Source: Melastoma dodecandrum
Taxonomy: Eukaryota; Streptophyta; Magnoliopsida; Myrtales; Melastomataceae
Direction of reading: 5' to 3'
Assembly (NCBI GenBank): GCA_029817715.1
Contig: JARUPY010000539.1
Coordinates: 1,215,501-1,279,500, forward strand
Length of the DNA: 64,000 nucleotides
Shown here: one piece after another, positions 26,170 through 36,951 of the stretch
Layout: each line of letters starts with the position of its first letter
Position numbering within the stretch: position 1 is the stretch's first letter
Position numbers and translations under genes: made by a program
The notes under the pieces: generated by a model
The model's input: only the letters and a program-made list of their open reading frames with translations
What the model was told of the DNA's origin: nothing
Databases searched by the model: none

Positions 26170-26940
26170 GCTTTGTTCGTGTCTCAAATGGGAAGTTTGT
26201 TGGATGCCCAGTAAGATGAGGATTCTGCTATCAGTGAAACCGATATGGACAGATCGTGAGAAGAAATGTCACCTGGAGTCGTAGAAGGGAAGCGTCTGGT
26301 TCTAGTTTAGGGTTTGTACTTGTACAGCATGCTCCTGGTATTGAGAAGAGTACTTTAGATAATAGAAACACGGAAAAAGATCATGTTCATGCGGTTAACG
26401 CTTCTGGAAGAATGTTCTGGGAGTGATTGATGCTACAGTTGAAAAGCTGCAAGAGCTGAAGAATGATCTAACCCTTGAATTGTGGAACTATAACGGAGAA
26501 GAGAAAAGCATCACTCAAAGGAATCTCCTATCTGCTGAAAATTTGGAACCTTCACATGGCATGAGGGATGGTCTAACTTAAAGGTTAGTGTCTTAATCCT
26601 TTATCTTCAGCTCTATTGATTACCAAAAAGTCGAATAGAAGATTGCTGGCACTTAGTATGCTACTGAAGCTTTATTTTATTATCATGATCAAATGTTCGA
26701 TGATAATACAGTTAACTTCATGGTACTTGCATTTGATTGTTTCCATGTAACATGTATCCTGAATTACTGTATAATGTCATCCTCGACTGCCGGTTCTCAT
26801 TTCAACCTCCACTTCCCAGATTGATTTCTCAAGCTATAGTTTACTAACTGTAATTGTAGTGTTACTGCACGAAGAGCATGGGCGCTTCTTGCTTCCTTCG
26901 CCTTTTGCATGATAGTCCGTATCCCATTTGTAGTATCGCT
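26170..26940 (+). pseudogene. Decayed gene of unknown family
   Basis: Coding-like pieces appear after an acceptor near 26170. MGSLLDAQ, DEDSAISETDMDRS and EEMSPGVVEGKR are separated by in-frame stops. After a frame change EASGSSLGFVLVQHAPGIEK and STLDNRNTEKDHVHAVNASG follow, and after another change VIDATVEKLQELKNDLTLEL leads to a stop at 26580. A further exon-like piece (VTARRAWALLASFAFCMI) sits near 26865. No ORF spans the region. I do not recognise the protein. The flanks 25580-26170 and 26940-27090 show no other feature. Confidence 0.4.
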
Positions 26941-27096
26941 AGAGTTTCAATATGAAGCTGTTTCTCTGTTGCAAAAACTGTGTCCATCTGTAGGAAATTT
27001 GAGTTCTCCTGGGGCCGTGATTATAAAAGATTGTGCTGTAGCAGGTTTGGGATATCCTTGTTTGTTAGTGGGGGATTCATGATCAGAGAATTAACA

Positions 27097-27635
27097 GGTC
27101 CCGTCTCATTGAAATGAGGCTGTGGCATCTCTATATCCTGAATTATCCTCCCTCTTTGGGTCCCGTTCTTGATCCCCGCCCTGACAGCTTTCTATTCTTT
27201 CTACACTTGATATGAGCCCCCCATTCTTATGCGGTCAACTCTTCTTTTGTGATGTGGGGAGCCATTTCCATCTGGCTTCTTTATTGTTCACAGTCAGGCA
27301 GAACTGAGTTGGCTTGGTTTGGTCACTGCCAAACCAAGCCTTTCCAGTCCTCAAGTCCTAAACCCTGTTGTTTCTGTTCTCTTATCTCACCTTGTTGAAA
27401 TGTTCTGGTGCTTCTGGGCTATGATTATAAAGAGAGAGGGCTATAGTGGGGCTTGATGAACCCTTGTCCAATCCTCGGGGTGTTATGGAATCAAGGGAAA
27501 GTTGCAGGTGCCGCCTGATCACCCTCAGGCTTTGGTACCTCTCTATCTCCGTTTCCACCCTCGATCTACATTGGTTTGTGGCTCATCCCTGCATTGATAG
27601 AGCTTTCTAATTCTTTAAACTTGATATGAGCCCCT
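27097..27635 (+). repeat. Two diverged direct repeats of about 125 bp
   Basis: Segments 27097-27222 and about 27508-27635 share an order of words: CAGGT-CCG, a small hairpin, GG-TACCTCTCTAT-like, GCTTTCTA-TTCTTT and ACTTGATATGAGCCCC. They are strongly diverged outside these words. Both begin with an inverted repeat: CTCAT...ATGAG in the first and GCCTGA...TCAGGC in the second. No coding capacity is seen. They lie 3' of the expansin gene. Confidence 0.5.
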
Positions 27636-27957
27636 CATACCCGTAAAATCCCCTGTTTTTTGCTCGTTTTCCTTCCTATTGGTGTCCCCCTAAAATGTTG
27701 AAAAGTACAGTATCTGAGTGATGTGATTAACTTCTTAAATGTATATAATTCATTGAAAACCGATAAGCTGCGGGCTAATTTGGTTTTGAGTTGTGTAGCC
27801 ACTTCAGCTTTCGAAGGAAAGAGTTTCCTCTTACATATCCCGGTAAAGTAAATAAAAAAAAAAAATGAAGAGGGCGTGAGAAAGACAAGGAGAACCCCAA
27901 GCATCCCTTGTTGTAATGAGAGTATATGTCGGGCTTTCTGTTTGTTTGTCTTGTTCC

Positions 27958-28937
27958 TCACACCCTGAAGTTTTTGCCAGTGAAGGTCTGTCCGAACTGC
28001 CAGTTGGATGGGACTATGTTCCAGGCAGTGGTGGTGCGGCGATCGCTGGCCGTGACCCTGAAGGAGAGCGACTGACCGACAAGGATGGCGTTTGACTGCC
28101 AGTTCTGTCCCCAGTTCCTGCTCATGCTCATCCACCCGGTTCGTGACCCCTTCACCAAGACCTTTGTGATGTCTCCCGCTCCCGCGACATTCGTGATGAG
28201 GACCAGGTTGAAGTACCTGAACCCGTTGATCGTGAACCTGATCCCACCTTGTTTCCGACACGGTACCCTGCAACCACTCCGTGGCAGTCTTAGCATAAGA
28301 TTTCCATGGAGATGATGTTTTTTTAATCATTCTTTGTGGAAGGATAGGGAATGCGTCGCTCTCACCTGCGATATGAGACGGGAACGATGCCGGCACGGTA
28401 CTCGGCAATCTTGAGGAACATGGGCATGGCGAGGTCAAAGTGGGGCCTGGGGGGGTTGCACCAGCCGCCGTTGTCATTAGGCAGGGCGTAATTAGGGGGG
28501 CAGAAGTTGGTCGCGGTGATAAAGATGGAAGGACTCCCAGGGTGGCACCACTGGGGCTCGTTGGCACACTTGATCTCGAAGCAGGCGCCGCAGCTGTACC
28601 CGCTGTTGAACAATGCGGTGCTCAGCGCCGCGGTGTTGACCCCGTACCCCTGGCTGTACAAGTTGCCGTATCCGCACGCACCTCCTGCAAGGGACCCAAA
28701 GAAGGATGTCACGATTCCTACATTCCGATCAAAACCCAACTAGAGAACATGCCTAACCACAGCCAAAGACGGAGGAATACCCATTGTTCCGGACGCATCA
28801 CTCCCGCCATAAAATGTGGCGTGGGCGCTCTGCCAAGACCCGCCTGCATAGTTACCGGGGATCCTGGCATTTCCAGGGACAAGGAACGCGGTGAGGACAA
28901 GGACAATGGAGACAACAACATTCCTGAGGCGGGACAT
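27958..28937 (-). CDS. Alpha-expansin
   Basis: Three exons (28781-28937, 28366-28684, 27958-28267) join in frame to 261 residues. An N-terminal signal peptide ([18 protein letters not shown]) precedes [12 protein letters not shown]. The catalytic-like domain has [28 protein letters not shown] and the HFDLAMPMF element with the conserved His-Phe-Asp. The C-terminal binding domain holds the Trp-rich run [13 protein letters not shown] and ends NFRV. Alpha-expansins loosen cell walls at acid pH without hydrolysis. Intron positions and length match the family. It is secreted to the wall. The individual paralog is not assignable. Confidence 0.95.
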
Positions 28938-31523
28938 TGTCGTTGCCTCCGACCAGTTATCTTTGGATACGTGGGGAAATCTTTGAGGAGGGTGATGTTG
29001 GTCTTTTATACTATAACTACTTGGATAAAAGCGATTTGTCTCTCCCTTGTTGCCCCCTTGATTAATGCTGCTGATTGGTTTCCCACTTTTCCATTTTTGT
29101 TTCTTAAATAAAAAGAAAGTGGTCGAGTTAAAAAAAAAAACAGAGAAAGAGAAATACACCCCCCCACCCACTTTGCTTCAATGTGAAGTTGGATCACACC
29201 CCCCCAAACGATAGATAGATAAAACATGGGAAAGAGTCAAAAAGGGAATGAGTTTGGCTGCTTTAAATATTTATTTATTTATTTTATAGGGGAAAAAAGG
29301 GTCAGAAAAGCGAGGAGGAAAGGAAAACATAACCACTTTTTGTCCTGTGATGTGAAGACTTGTTGTAATAATAATCGTGGGCGTTTTATTTTTTTGGGTT
29401 GTTTCGGTCCAAAAGAAAGAAAAAGCGTGAGATTGGGGCTGGGGGGGGGGGGGGTTAATAAGTCTTAGTATTAAAGTAAAGCCCCCCAAAATCCCGGGTT
29501 CATCGGTCCGCGCATCGCGCCGTGCATTTATCCGCCCCCCCCTTATCCGTAACGCCCACGCCCGTGTCCCGTGGACTACCTTTAAAACCGCCCTAAACCC
29601 CTGCTTAGATTATTTTAGCTCTGTTGTCGTCTCTGTTAATGACACTAATTAATTCCCAGGTGGTGATTATGTCAAATTTAAAAATGATTTTGTTAACAAG
29701 TGCCTTTGGCACACCATAAATGTATTTTAACTTGTATTTTTTTTTTACTATTTATATATCTTAACTGATGATCTAAATAATCAAAACCTAATAATTAAAA
29801 GAAGAGCTAAACCCGATACGCGAAATCGGCATGAGGGCTCGCACGAACCGGATGTTATGAATGATGGGTTTCTTTTTTGTATTGTATCGTATCGTATCGT
29901 ATTGACCCGACTTTGTTATCTTTTGCTTTACTGCCCGTGAAGGACATAAATTGAGCGGCTAAGAAAAGGGCAAAAAGAAGAAAAACAAGACACGTAACTC
30001 ATAAAGTTGAGTTGGGGGGTTCATCTACCAAAAAAGAAATCATAGTCCCTATACAATAAACAAACATTGTTGTTGATTCGCATAATGACGGAGGGAATTG
30101 AATATAACGAACGATAATTCCATTCGACAAAAATTTTAAGGTCTTAAAATGCAATGGTAACCATTTCATCGCATTCATTTCGAATGAAACGTTCATAAAT
30201 GATCATTCCCTTCAATTCGGTCTCATATCGTTTGTGTGGAGGGGAATTGGAAGGTATTTCGGTTGTTGGAATGGTGGGTTTAGAAAGCAAGCTCTTACAT
30301 CATCATCCCCCCCACCCCCACCCCCACTTCGAAAAGAAACAAATAAAGTTTATTAGATCCAATTCAAGTCCAAATTATACACACAATGGATCGATTTGCT
30401 TCTTCTTCATCCTCTTATTATTATTATTCCCTAATCTTAGGGAATATCTTCTCCCTCAATGTGTAAGTGATTACCGAGAAAATCCTATTTTTCTAGTGTC
30501 GTAAAACCATCACAATTTTCATGATAATAATCGGAATAATATAATGATACAGTTATGATAGAAGGAATCTTTCTTCTTCTTCTTCATCCTTCAAAAGAAA
30601 ATTCAATCCCGACATGGACGATTGCATGCGATGATGCATCATAATGATGGATTTGGTTCGGTCGGGTCGGGCGGGGATGTGGGAGTAATTTTTATAAAAA
30701 AATTTTACGAATTCACGGTATGGCTTTGAGCGTCCCACAAGTCTCCATGCCTCTGGCCCTGGATGGACCAACGAAATCGAATCGAATCGAATCGAAACCA
30801 TGATGATCCTATGAGACCCCCTCCCCCCTCCTCAACTCTTCCTATTTTCCTTCATAATTCTTTCTTCCTTTACTTTCGCATGTTGTCTGTGTGTGTCGGT
30901 TGTTGTAATAATTAACTTTGCATGAGTGAATCCACTATTTTTGGTGTGGGGGTCATCTGTCATCTTTACGCAATCCCCACTAAGAACGGAAAGGTTAGAA
31001 AAAGGGGGAAAAGCTAATTACCCTCCCATGCCATGCATGCATTGTTTCTAAAGCAAGCGAAGATCAAATCACCACCCCCTCTCTAATCATTTTGCTCTTT
31101 TTGATATTTTGAGCTGGGGTGGGAGAGGAAGACGAACAACACCGCACGACTTATCAACTGGTCCGCCACCACATGTTACGACAACAAACAACTCACCACG
31201 GTCTTCAAAACAAGCTTTCCAGTTTCGTGTATCTCGAACTGATCTATGTTGTTATGGGGGGGGGGGGGGGGGGTCTAGGAAAGGGAACAGGAGGCTTTTG
31301 TCCGAAGGAGGAGGAGGAAGAGGAGAGGGTTACGTGGCCGCCCCACCCCAAACAACACAACAAAAGAAAACAATCGGACGTGAAATGACCACGTTGCGAG
31401 CGTCCGGGCTTCACCCCCAAAAAAGAAACCCAAAGTAACGATGGCGAATAATGCGAACCCGTCGTGTCATCAGACCCTGGCTGGACATACGACGGAAATA
31501 GAAATCCGAGGATGACAACAAGG

Positions 31524-31565
<42 letters not shown>

Positions 31566-32042
31566 ACTCCCGGGGGGAGAAGGAATCCTCGTATCAGACG
31601 CAAACATCAAACATCGGATACCTCGTATACTTACGTTTGTTTGTTTGTTCCTTGGTCTGTCACTCCTCCCTTCCTCCCTGTGTGTGCATGACGTGGTATA
31701 GTCGAGATCTATCTCAATTGGACCTCCCATCACGTTTATCTCAAGGTGCATGTATTATTCCCCGAAGTTGACCTTTACATTTATGTTTTTTTTTTCTCTG
31801 ACATTTCCTTAAGGGAGGAAAATATCTAGGGGAAATCAATGTCCTCAAAAGCCTAATCATCAGTCAGTCTGATTACATCGTTTGCAACCTTTTGGATGGA
31901 AGGTAAAAAGGAGGGTACATCACGCTGTTTCCTTTCCGGTAAACTCCAAAGTCTGAATAACAACGAACTTGTCTGTTTCTGCGGCTTAAAAGAAAAACAC
32001 AACAAGGGAGAAAGATCTCCTACCCCCACGAGGCGTTGTGCG
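28938..32042. other. Gene-poor intergenic region with simple sequence
   Basis: About 3.1 kb between the expansin and MIR172 transcription units. It has G runs at 29441-29454 and 31256-31273, a short (GTATC)n-like run near 29880, and the CT/GT microsatellite listed separately. Several open frames near 31100-31750 arise from low-complexity sequence and overlap on both strands. Much of it may be MIR172 promoter. Confidence 0.45.
31526..31564. repeat. Compound (CT)n-(GT)n microsatellite
   Basis: About 14 CT units from 31526 run directly into about five GT units ending at 31564. This is a candidate polymorphic marker about 480 bp upstream of the MIR172 TATA box. Confidence 0.9.
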
Positions 32043-32050
32043 TATATAAA
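32043..32050 (+). promoter_or_regulatory. TATA box for MIR172 primary transcript
   Basis: TATATAAA at 32043-32050 lies 126 bp before the hairpin. Transcription would start near 32075-32085. No other gene sits downstream on this strand before the hairpin, so assignment to MIR172 is the simplest reading. Confidence 0.6.
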
Positions 32051-32175
32051 ACCCTCGTTTGAGCCCCCAACTCTACACCTTCACCCAAAATTCCACAACT
32101 CAGGGTTCCCTTGTTCCTACCTTTCCTCTTTTTTTTTTTTCCCTCCAGATGGGGATAGATGGGTTTGTCGATTCC

Positions 32176-32286
32176 AGCCGTTGTTTTCCGTCGCTGCATC
32201 ATCAAGATTCACACGCAGCGAAAACGCTCCCGGAGGTGGCGGGGCAATGAGAATCTTGATGATGCTGCAGCGGCAATCCCACGGCT
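32176..32286 (+). ncRNA. MIR172: MIR172 precursor hairpin (miR172c-type)
   Basis: The 21-nt mature sequence sits on the 3' arm at 32250-32270; it begins AGAATCTTGATGATG and ends GCTGCAG, identical to the miR172 form ending in G. The star strand lies on the 5' arm at 32193-32213 (GCTGCATCATCAAGATTC then ACA) and pairs with it with one internal mismatch and 2-nt 3' overhangs. The stem extends to AGCCG at 32176-32180 paired with CGGCT at 32282-32286. The loop between the arms is about 36 nt. miR172 represses APETALA2-class mRNAs and controls phase change and flowering. Identity is from the known miR172 sequence; folding was done by eye. Confidence 0.95.
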
Positions 32287-32838
32287 AATGAGTTTCGTGT
32301 CTCCCTTATCATATGAAATGAAACCCTAGAGGGCAGTGTCTTTAGGTGGATTTTTGCCTACTTTTTTTTTTAAAGGTTATTGGGTCTTGTTCGATCGCAT
32401 CTGGCTGGGATTTCTTCTGTGTCCAGCAGAAAGGAAGAAGTAATGAAGAAAATGCTTGTGAAAAGCTTTAACTGTTAGGGTTTTCTGGGCCTTATGTTTT
32501 CTCACTTGATATTTTTACTTTATTCATGATATCAGAAAAGGGCTGCTACTTTTGAATTCTCACCGAATTAAATCTCAGCCGCAATATATACTCGTGCTCC
32601 TTAGCTACACATCCTTTCAGAGTAAATAAATTATAGATACTGATGTAACAACTCTTCCCTCCTCTTCCCAATCTAAGGGGAGTTGAAGATATATACATAC
32701 ATGGCTGTGTCCCAATGCAGGTCACCACCTCCTTTTACAAGCCATCACCCAACCTAACCATTTCCGCTGTGGCCCTCGATCATGCTTAGGTTACATTCCT
32801 CCTCATTTCGTCAGGGATCGCCTCGCCCGAGTATTATA
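32287..32838. other. 3' flank of MIR172 and 3' end of SDIR1
   Basis: No coding feature. The plus-strand half should be the 3' part of the primary microRNA transcript; the half nearest 32838 should be the SDIR1 3' untranslated region. Confidence 0.45.
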
Positions 32839-34581
32839 CTAATTGGGATACAAACTGTCTGTTTCCTGTCCATCCTCGTGCCATGCTGATCCAGCCCTGT
32901 ACTTACAAACAGGGCAGGTCCCTTGTTGTCGCAGCCACGGGTCGATGCATTCTGCATGAAACTGCCAAAAAGGGTCCGAGGTGGAACCCTTGATACTTCT
33001 TCCGAGGGAAAGAAAGGGATATCGAGCAAGTAATCAAGGCAGATAATAGGACAGGGCAACTCTATGCTCAACTTTAACTTGGATAAATTTTTTCCGCATT
33101 TTACAGGGTGCAAACTGTTTGGATGAAGAGTGTACCTGGTGCAAGCATGGCAAGCTCCGGATTAGCTCTCCTGCCGAAACTTGTTCCAAGCAAACAGTGC
33201 AGGTCAATGCATCTTCGAAATTCTTCATGCTCCCATTCCCGGTGCCATGATCTTGCTTCTTCTGCAATATGTTATACAGATCAATCAGTCACACCGCAAC
33301 TCAGACAGTAGATAATGGTTAATCGTCATGATGGCCTTGGGAATTGAATAAGTTATGTACCTCATTTTGCATGGACGATGAAGCCAGTGGAACAACTGAA
33401 GAGCTGCAATTGCTCCCCAGAAGGAAAAGAAAAGCTCTCATTAATAAATCGAATAATTTCCGGTATAATGAACTTCAATGATTAAATATAGCCCCTGGAA
33501 CATGGATTATTGTATATGAAGCACCACCATGAAGTAGATTCAACATTGAAAGGTAATGGAATCAAAATTCTGATCACATGGAACACTACATTAGCAGGTG
33601 AGAATAGTACAGCCGATGTTTTTAGATGTAATACAAAAGAATGGTTTTGATATCTCCACTTGCCATACCTTTGAGTTCCGGCACCCTTGTATTTGTGGAT
33701 AGGAAGGGCATTAATTTCCTCTTCTGTCATCGAAGGGGCAGTCGGGACATTTTCTGCATCAAGAGCTCTCAAAGCTTCATAATCTGAAATTTAATAAAAA
33801 CAATTAATGGAAAGAATAATTAGAAAATGTCCATCAGAATCTGTAGCTAGAAAGACGGATGACAGCCGAGAGTTGATAACCTAAGTCATCAAATTCACGG
33901 TCAAGCAAAGCAAGCTGCAGTCGCAGGCCTTGCAGCCGTCCTCTATTAGCGAGCAATGACGGCACATGTAGCCGCAGTTCAGTGTGACCAAGTAGTCCAT
34001 TAGCGGCAGCGGCATGAATCTGTGCTTGCGCTTGGAGTTGTTGGCAAGCCGCATACATTCTTACAGTTGTGGCCATTAAAAACACACCAAGCACCAGCCA
34101 CAACTGCAAATAATCCTTCAATTCAACCAAGAAATATCACAGTAAACTCTCAACTAACAGGATGGAGCAATAAGGCATACCATAAAATTAGGGGACATTT
34201 GGTTGGAGTGAAGTATCATGAACAGCAAGAAAACTGTCAAGAATTCAGACACTAGAATCAGTGAGGTGGCATTTATGTGAAGCCTAAGCTCCAGCAAAGG
34301 GCCATAACTCGGAAAATAGATAATCACTCAGACAACAACCCACCTGTCACTAGAAACGCAAGCGAGTTAGAATTGACTTGCCGTGCGGGATGAAGCCGCT
34401 GAAAGAAAACACCAGCTCCATGAACACAGAAACTACCAAGAACGGCATGCAGCAGCTTCTTATCCAAACCAAAGGTAAACCGTACAAGATTGAGAAAACC
34501 CACCATGGTCCTTCGCTCGGGAATGAATTCCGCAAAACCAGTTTCAATGTCATTCCGACTCCCTCGGAAAACAGAACTCAT
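32839..34581 (-). CDS. SDIR1: SDIR1-like RING-H2 E3 ubiquitin ligase
   Basis: Eight exons (34504-34581, 34344-34398, 34181-34233, 33881-34103, 33669-33783, 33361-33403, 33136-33261, 32839-32961) join to 271 residues, against 273 for Arabidopsis SDIR1. It starts [16 protein letters not shown]. Two membrane segments follow ([12 protein letters not shown] and [18 protein letters not shown]), then the conserved [20 protein letters not shown] and [13 protein letters not shown]. The RING-H2 runs from [20 protein letters not shown] over [13 protein letters not shown] to CPVCKYRAG, with all ligands. SDIR1 is an ER-membrane ligase that positively regulates ABA and salt/drought responses in Arabidopsis; that role here is by homology. 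Every splice junction keeps frame. Confidence 0.95.
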
Positions 34582-35333
34582 TTGTGAGGTGATCTGATCA
34601 GAGGACTGCCACAAGGAAATGCGGTGATCAATATCCCGACTAAATGAATCAACTTCAACCACTACAAGATACGAGCAAGCGATACCGCAATCAGCGTTCA
34701 GGGATACAAAATCGCAGCATGCACAAACCAACGATCAATTGGCTCTTCCAACAGAGATAATGACCCCAAATTCGCGGACTGCCAAAGCATGACCATCAGA
34801 AACAACCCATCTCCACAAATCAACACTTCGTCCCTAATCAAGAACATCAAGAACCCTAAAATTCCCCCTAAAACAAACTAAAGGATCGAGGCACCAACGC
34901 AATGCACGCAAGGAAAGAACAATGATGATAATAATAAAAAGAACTCACGAAAGAGATTCCCCAGTTTCGACGACCCAGAACGCAACCGACACCAAATTTA
35001 AAGGAAAAAGGCGGAAAGGATCAAACTTTTACGGACTCACATTGTCAGATCGATCGGAAAATCGAGTGCTGGACGAGAAGCGACGAATTGGGTTATTCGA
35101 GAATCAGGAAAAGAACGAATTAGGGTAATGAACAGGGGGACGGGATTAGGTGGAGATTGTGCGTCCCCGTCTCTCTTTTTCACTGTAAGAGAACGCCAAG
35201 TCTTCTGCCTCTCAACCTCGTTCGGGCAGAAGCGCGGTTCGATTGTCGGTGTTAGAGCCTCAACGGTCGTTGTTTTAATCCAATAGATTTTTTTTTTTTT
35301 ATATTGTCCTCCAATCTATAAATATGCTTATTT

Positions 35334-35396
35334 GTGTTTGGATTCCATGGAAGAAATTAAATTATTTCCCCCTCGAATTTCCATGTATCCAAACAC
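35334..35396. repeat. Short inverted repeat beginning GTGTTTGGAT
   Basis: GTGTTTGGATTCCATGGAAG at 35334-35353 is matched in inverted orientation by CTTCCATG-like ATTTCCATGTATCCAAACAC ending at 35396, with a short AT-rich loop. The ends resemble those of small non-autonomous DNA elements, but no target-site duplication is clear. Confidence 0.5.
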
Positions 35397-35828
35397 AGTA
35401 TTAAGTGCATGGTGTTTGGTCCTAAGAAATTACTAAAAATGGGGTGTAATAAGATGAAACATTGCCATATCTTATGGTATCGTGTTGCATCGCTGAAGCA
35501 TTGATTGCCCACCCCCTAACCCCACGGCTTCAACAAGTTGATTTGAAAGATTAAATGCGAATGCACCCATCACTGTTTCTGTTTCATGCATCGGCGAACG
35601 AGCGAGCAAAATTTGGAAGGAAGCAAATGGTGGGTTAGCCTTCTCAATTGGCAAGGGAAACATACTCCCATCCCATTACTAAGTTGTCCGAAAGTAATGT
35701 CAACCTAGCATTTGGTCCCTTTTAAGAGAAGTCTCTGAGCTCGAGTCTCACGCTGCAAGAGTTTTACCCCTTCATGGCCGGCGCAGGGAGAGCTTTGCCC
35801 CCTTCGTGACCGTGCTGGGAGAGCTTGT

Positions 35829-35922
35829 GGTGTGACTGATTGATCTGTATAACATATTGCAGAAGAAGCAAGATCAAGGCACCGGGAATGGGAGCATGAA
35901 GAGTTCCGAAGATGCATTGACC
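35829..35922 (+). pseudogene. Inverted fragment of SDIR1 intron 6/exon 7
   Basis: The 94 bp match the minus strand of 33202-33295 with about three substitutions. They cover the end of SDIR1 intron 6 (GTGTGACTGATTGATCTG), its acceptor, and the first part of exon 7 ([12 protein letters not shown]). The copy is opposite in orientation to the SDIR1 gene 2.5 kb away. It is flanked on both sides by a direct repeat GCTGGGAGAGCTT (35814-35826 and 35924-35936). It encodes nothing complete. Confidence 0.9.
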
Positions 35923-36951
35923 CGCTGGGAGAGCTTTAGCCCCTTGGTGCCCCCACAAGTCACACATAATTAGCGAGATTGGAACATTGCACATGAGATT
36001 GGAACAAATATAAACAGTAAAACAGAAGTCAAGAGGAATACCAACTCCCCTACTCGTTGTATCATATCAGAGCATGTGCGCCCATGACAGTTATGGCCAC
36101 CACATGACCGAAATCCCAAAAGCACACCCGCCACAGAAAGATCTTTCCCATTCCACTGGAAAACACAACCTCAATCAAAGGAGAAGAGATCGAGACAAAA
36201 AGGGTTTAGCTCCCCACTTTCCCCAAATGTAAAAGGAGAAGAGGAGGGAGATCATTTATTTAGAAGATTCGGATGCCAAATTCCATCCCCGACTGAGATT
36301 TTGAATACCGGGAGGAGAAAGCTTCTGCTCATCTTGAGAAAGGCAAGAACACGTGGGTCTTGGTCTAACTGGAAACACAGAGCTCCCTGAACACAATCTT
36401 TCTTTCAAGCATGCCCAAAAATGGCTTTACCGGTCTCTGCCCGAAGCAACAACGGACGTTCGAGCCTTTATCTCGGCCTTGCTAGGGATAACATGCATAG
36501 CATAAGCAACTCTTATGCAGAGACAACAAGAAACTTCCATTATGTTTTCTGAATCTGAATAATCCTTATCATATATTCATATCATTGGAACATCACAGAA
36601 AAGAGAGAGGAAACCGTTCAACTCTGTTGGGACATGAGACAAGTAAGGAAAGCAAAAAGAGAAACGGAAAGCAAATGTGCAATGCACCACATCAACCCTT
36701 GCTCTAGCAGAATTTATCTGAGAGGTTGCCGGAGTTTGTGATTTGCCTTCCGAAGCATGGTCTTTGATCATATCCGCAGATGCTATCAATAACTGTAATC
36801 GTATCATTTGGGGCTCTTGTAACCCAGAGGAACATTGTGTCTTGCCCCTTCCAGATTTTTAACTGTTTTCATCAGAGCAGACTGTACCACAGCGGTGTAG
36901 AATATTACATGACCTTCAATTTACAAGGCCCCGTCAAATGATTTGCCAATA

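Larger units (their letters stand above)
34582..36951. other. Intergenic region between SDIR1 and RDUF-type genes
   Basis: SDIR1 5' leader and promoter to about 35150, a short inverted repeat at 35334-35396, a captured SDIR1 exon at 35829-35922 (both listed separately) and the RDUF gene 3' flank from about 36000. No intact gene is visible. Confidence 0.5.

Noticed and set aside
27635..28567. 310-codon open frame on the minus strand
   Set aside because: It overlaps expansin exons 2 and 3 in another frame and runs through an intron; the expansin frame explains the region.
31109..31751. Overlapping open frames on both strands
   Set aside because: They run through G and CT/GT simple repeats; composition alone explains them.
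32059..32250. 63-codon open frame on the plus strand across the MIR172 hairpin
   Set aside because: It overlaps the hairpin 5' arm and loop and shows no protein family features; at most a small peptide of the primary transcript.
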